A DNA stretch of 7,607 nucleotides from Acidimicrobium sp. UBA3029. GTDB lineage: Bacteria > Actinomycetota > Acidimicrobiia > Acidimicrobiales > Ilumatobacteraceae. This document shows positions 5,658 to 7,607 of this stretch, one piece after another. The first letter of the stretch is position 1. Each line of letters opens with the position of its first letter. The notes below the pieces were generated by a model, which was given only the letters and a program-made list of their open reading frames with translations, was not told the origin of the DNA and ran no database searches. The stretch covers positions 19,818 to 27,424 of the forward strand of contig DFDK01000013.1 of assembly GCA_002367695.1 (NCBI GenBank), written 5' to 3'. The translations under genes and the position numbers were made by a program.

Positions 5658-6662
5658 CTAGCGACGTGAATCCATGAACAACCCGCGAAGGGCTGCAAAA
5701 TTTTCGACGCAGTGACCAGCGCCAAGCACTACTGCTTCGAGCGGTTCAGTCGACATATTGACAGGTACCTGCGTGTCACGCTCAATACGCCTGGCGAGAC
5801 CGCGCAGCATCGAGCCACCACCAACCAAATACATTCCGCGAGTAAGAAAGTCTTGCGACAGTTCAGGCGGCGCCGAGGCGAGACATCGAATGACCGAGTT
5901 GACCATCTGTGTCACAACATCATCAATCGCTACGCGAATTTCACTCGATGTCAGCACTACAGTTTTTGGCAATCCAGAAACAAGATCGCGACCACGCACC
6001 TCGGCGTCACGGTCCTCCGGTGTCGCCATAGCGCTACCGATCGAAATCTTGATCTCTTCTGCAGTGCGCTCGCCAATTGCAAGACCATGTTCGCGTCGCA
6101 CATACGACTGAATCGCAGCATCAATATCAAAACTGCCAACACGAACCGCTTCGAGTGCAACAATTCCACCGAGGCTGATCACAGCAGTCTCTGTAGTGCC
6201 GCCACCGATGTCAATAACGAGGTTGCCAACAGGTTCGTTGATTGGCAAGTCTGCGCCAATGGCTGCAGCCATTGGTTGTTCGAGCAACTGTGCGTCGGCA
6301 GCGCCTGCGCGACGAGTTGCATCAGTTACTGCACGTCGCTCTACTTCGGTAATGGCCGACGGCACACAAATCAGTACCTTGGGTCGCGAAAATCGTGAGA
6401 CACCTGCGCGTTGGAGCAGCAATCTGATCATCTTTTCGGTGATCTCAAAGTCGGTAATTGCGCCGCCACGCAGTGGCCGTACTGCAACGATGTACCCAGG
6501 GGTACGACCAATCATGCTCCACGCTTCTTGGCCGGTAGCGAGAACCTCTCCTGTGCGTTTATTGACGGCAATCACAGAAGGTTCGTTGATAACAATGCCG
6601 CGCCCCTCCATATACACAAGGGTGTTTGCGGTACCAAGGTCAATTGCTAAGTCGCGTGCCAC
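5658..6662 (-). CDS. mreB: Rod shape-determining actin homologue MreB
   Basis: A 334-residue bacterial actin that polymerises under the membrane and guides sidewall peptidoglycan synthesis. The ATPase motifs are complete: phosphate-1 DLGTANT (8-14), VPSAITEVERRA (100-111), EQPMAAAIGADLPI, phosphate-2 DIGGGTTE (151-158), AEEIKISIGSA (201-211) and the adenosine motif VGGGSMLRG (280-288). The protein starts almost directly at the first strand (MARDLAIDLG), as in Gram-positive MreB, and lacks the longer amphipathic N-terminal lead of the E. coli protein. The GTG at 6662 is supported by an AGAAGG Shine-Dalgarno about 9 bases upstream, which overlaps the stop of the preceding small membrane protein gene. 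It is the last gene of a minus-strand operon with moaE. No mreC, mreD, PBP2 or rodA is in view, which is unusual. DnaK and FtsA are excluded by size and motif order. Confidence 0.94.
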   Translation of the reverse strand: MARDLAIDLGTANTLVYMEGRGIVINEPSVIAVNKRTGEVLATGQEAWSMIGRTPGYIVAVRPLRGGAITDFEITEKMIRLLLQRAGVSRFSRPKVLICVPSAITEVERRAVTDATRRAGAADAQLLEQPMAAAIGADLPINEPVGNLVIDIGGGTTETAVISLGGIVALEAVRVGSFDIDAAIQSYVRREHGLAIGERTAEEIKISIGSAMATPEDRDAEVRGRDLVSGLPKTVVLTSSEIRVAIDDVVTQMVNSVIRCLASAPPELSQDFLTRGMYLVGGGSMLRGLARRIERDTQVPVNMSTEPLEAVVLGAGHCVENFAALRGLFMDSRR

Positions 6663-6668
6663 TTTGAA

Positions 6669-6678
6669 TTACCTTCTG
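6669..6678 (-). promoter_or_regulatory. Ribosome binding site for mreB overlapping upstream stop
   Basis: Read on the minus strand, AGAAGGTAA holds both a Shine-Dalgarno (AGAAGG) and the TAA stop of the small membrane protein gene, about 9 bases before the mreB GTG. This fixes the GTG as the mreB start and suggests that ribosomes finishing the small gene help to start mreB. Confidence 0.65.
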
Positions 6679-6884
6679 CCTTTTTTGTCGGAATGATCTT
6701 GTAACTGTTGGCGCACGTGAGCACGCGAGTCGTCAGAAAGAGCGTCTAAGTGACGACGGAATGCGACCATTCCATTGTTTTGCGTTGCGTGTCGGGACTC
6801 TTGCATCATCATCACGACGAGTGTTAACGCAGACACCACAGAGATCGCGGCAAACAACAGTGAAAAACTTGAGATTGCAATCAC
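6669..6884 (-). CDS. Small single-pass membrane protein, uncharacterised
   Basis: A 71-residue protein I cannot assign to a family. Residues 2-26 (IAISSFSLL to LVVMMM) form one strongly hydrophobic segment, long enough to cross the membrane. The rest is polar and charged (FRRHLDALSDDSRAHVRQQLQDH), predicted helical, and ends in the basic tail KKGRR. There is no signal-peptidase-like cleavage site I can defend, so it is probably an anchored protein with its tail in the cytoplasm. Its GTG start overlaps the moaE stop by one base (TAGTG), and its stop is 6 bases before mreB, so translation of all three genes should be coupled. Tight packing against mreB, together with membrane anchoring, makes an MreB-linked role attractive but unproved. 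The ORF is credible because its position, overlap and hydrophobic pattern are all coherent. Confidence 0.7.
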   Translation of the reverse strand: MIAISSFSLLFAAISVVSALTLVVMMMQESRHATQNNGMVAFRRHLDALSDDSRAHVRQQLQDHSDKKGRR

Positions 6885-7393
6885 TAGTGCGCGCTCGTTT
6901 TGGGTTGTGACGTTGTCTCAACTTGATCAACGGTTGTCACATGTTGCGCTCCGAGCGCCCAGTCACTTCCGGTCTCCCATGCTTCACGTTTCCAAATAGG
7001 CACTGTCGCTTTCAACGCGTCAATACCAAATCTTGCTGCTTCGAATGCTTCGGGTCGATGAGGAGCAGAAACGACAACAAGCACAGACGACTCGCCTAAC
7101 TTGAGGTCGCCAACTCGATGAATAAGTGCAATTCTGCCCAAGTCGCTCCACTGATTTTTCATCTCGGAAACAATTTCACGACACTTCGGAATGACTTCTT
7201 CTTCAAATGCTTCATAACTTAGGGTGTGCACCCCGATACGTCCCTCTGAATGATTACGCACAGTTCCAGAAAACAACACCACTGCACCACATGAATCGGT
7301 GACCGCCCAGTCATACACCGCACCGATATCAAGTTTGGAAGCAGTGATTTCCAGCCACACATTGCTATCGACAGAGAATTCGCGGTGTGACAT
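6884..7393 (-). CDS. moaE: Molybdopterin synthase catalytic subunit MoaE
   Basis: A 169-residue large subunit of molybdopterin synthase. With thiocarboxylated MoaD it inserts two sulfurs into cyclic pyranopterin monophosphate to make molybdopterin. The family signature is clear: GAVVLFSGTVRNHSEG (36-51, with the substrate-binding arginine R46), LSYEAFEEE, IHRVGDLKLGESSVLVVVSAPHR, and LKATVPIWKRE with the two active-site lysines K128 and K135. The protein has a roughly 25-residue polar tail after the catalytic core (SDWALGAQHVTTVDQ onward) that looks disordered. Either ATG at 7393 or the adjacent GTG at 7396 could start it; ATG is preferred because a TACGCT -10-like box ends 7 bases before it, consistent with a leaderless mRNA. 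No moaD is in the window. It heads an operon with a small membrane protein and mreB, an unexpected grouping, and diverges from a DUF2342-type gene. Confidence 0.94.
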   Translation of the reverse strand: MSHREFSVDSNVWLEITASKLDIGAVYDWAVTDSCGAVVLFSGTVRNHSEGRIGVHTLSYEAFEEEVIPKCREIVSEMKNQWSDLGRIALIHRVGDLKLGESSVLVVVSAPHRPEAFEAARFGIDALKATVPIWKREAWETGSDWALGAQHVTTVDQVETTSQPKTSAH

Positions 7394-7400
7394 CACTTTC

Positions 7401-7406
7401 AGCGTA
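7401..7406 (-). promoter_or_regulatory. Candidate -10 box for moaE operon
   Basis: On the minus strand this reads TACGCT, a TANNNT match ending 7 bases before the ATG at 7393. The region between moaE and the divergent gene (7394-7458) is AT-rich in its right half (TTTTAGTTTAAAGTTTTAAT), as expected for back-to-back promoters. No -35 box is recognisable. Confidence 0.4.
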
Positions 7407-7444
7407 CCCGAGGTTACGGATGGTCTTTTAGTTTAAAGTTTTAA

Positions 7445-7450
7445 TAGGCT
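7445..7450 (+). promoter_or_regulatory. Candidate -10 box for the DUF2342-like gene
   Basis: TAGGCT matches TANNNT and lies 8 bases before the GTG at 7459, slightly longer than the ideal spacing for a leaderless start. TTTAAT at 7440-7445 is an alternative that would leave a leader of several bases. No Shine-Dalgarno decides between them. Confidence 0.28.
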
Positions 7451-7458
7451 TGAGATCA

Positions 7459-7607
7459 GTGAGCAACAACCCCGACGAACAACCATTTTCTGGAATTCCT
7501 CTTTTTGGCGACCTTGCGAAGGCAATGGCTGGTCAAGGCCCCCTGCAATGGGACGTTGCGCGTCAAGTAGCCATCTCAACCGCAACGAATGGCACTAACA
7601 CCGAAGC
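7459..7607 (+). CDS. DUF2342/TIGR03624-like putative hydrolase, 3' end cut
   Basis: Only the first 49 codons are present. They begin VSNNPDEQPFSGIPLFGDLAKA and continue with MAGQGPLQWDVARQVA. The pair GIPLFGDLAKAMAGQGPLQWDVARQ is how the actinobacterial DUF2342 family (TIGR03624, annotated as zinc-dependent metalloprotease or putative hydrolase) typically starts. The zinc-binding site (an HExxH-type motif) lies beyond the window, so the enzyme activity cannot be seen. GTG at 7459 is chosen because the family similarity begins within ten residues of it and no other in-frame start fits better. There is no good Shine-Dalgarno; a TAGGCT -10-like box lies 8 bases upstream. The gene is divergent from moaE, sharing a short promoter region. 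From memory, moaE and this family are near each other in other actinomycetes; I could not check this. Confidence 0.68.
   Translation, partial: MSNNPDEQPFSGIPLFGDLAKAMAGQGPLQWDVARQVAISTATNGTNTE

Noticed and set aside
5712..6398. Plus-strand open frame of 228 codons opposite mreB (also one at 6196-6696)
   Set aside because: Both lie opposite an unmistakable MreB and their translations show no domain pattern; they are by-products of mreB codon use.
1..7607. CRISPR array, tRNA genes, insertion sequences or phage genes
   Set aside because: No regularly spaced repeats, no cloverleaf-like segment in the short intergenic gaps, and no transposase, integrase or phage-type proteins were seen.

Overview
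The window looks like chromosomal DNA of an actinomycete-type bacterium (Actinomycetota), most likely a mid-GC member of the Acidimicrobiia/Ilumatobacter-like group. This assignment is inferred from protein content: an actinobacterial-type glycosyltransferase/methyltransferase/toroid gene set, the start of a DUF2342-type putative hydrolase, frequent GTG starts, and several genes that appear to be read from leaderless transcripts. The presence of MreB argues against polar-growing mycobacteria-like lineages. Base composition is close to half GC by eye; it was not computed. All frames are intact. I see no tRNA, rRNA, CRISPR, insertion sequence or phage signature, and no gene-free stretch longer than about 65 bases.

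Layout. Positions 1-2802 (+) hold a tight three-gene run: a GT4-family glycosyltransferase cut by the left window edge, a class I SAM methyltransferase 2 bases after it, and an alpha/alpha-toroid protein of the family usually labelled 'prenyltransferase', which overlaps the methyltransferase by 11 bases. Converging on this run (2821-4713, -) is a GH1 beta-glycosidase followed, 15 bases after its stop, by a second and different class I methyltransferase. From a 55-base divergent promoter region, a TesB-type acyl-CoA thioesterase reads rightwards (4769-5626). It converges on a minus-strand operon (7393 down to 5658) of moaE, a 71-residue single-pass membrane protein, and mreB. A second divergent region (about 65 bases) separates moaE from the start of a DUF2342/TIGR03624-like putative zinc-metallohydrolase, cut by the right edge.

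How the genes fit together. The glycosyltransferase, two methyltransferases, toroid protein and GH1 enzyme form a plausible pathway that builds or remodels a methylated glycoside or glycolipid, but the product cannot be read from the sequence. The right half is a mix of housekeeping functions: thioester hydrolysis, molybdopterin synthesis and cell shape. Its notable point is that mreB sits in a translationally coupled operon with moaE and a small membrane protein, with no mreC, mreD, PBP2 or rodA in view. The candidates for an undescribed system are the left-hand glycoconjugate cluster and the moaE-membrane protein-mreB operon; neither can be proved novel from the sequence alone.
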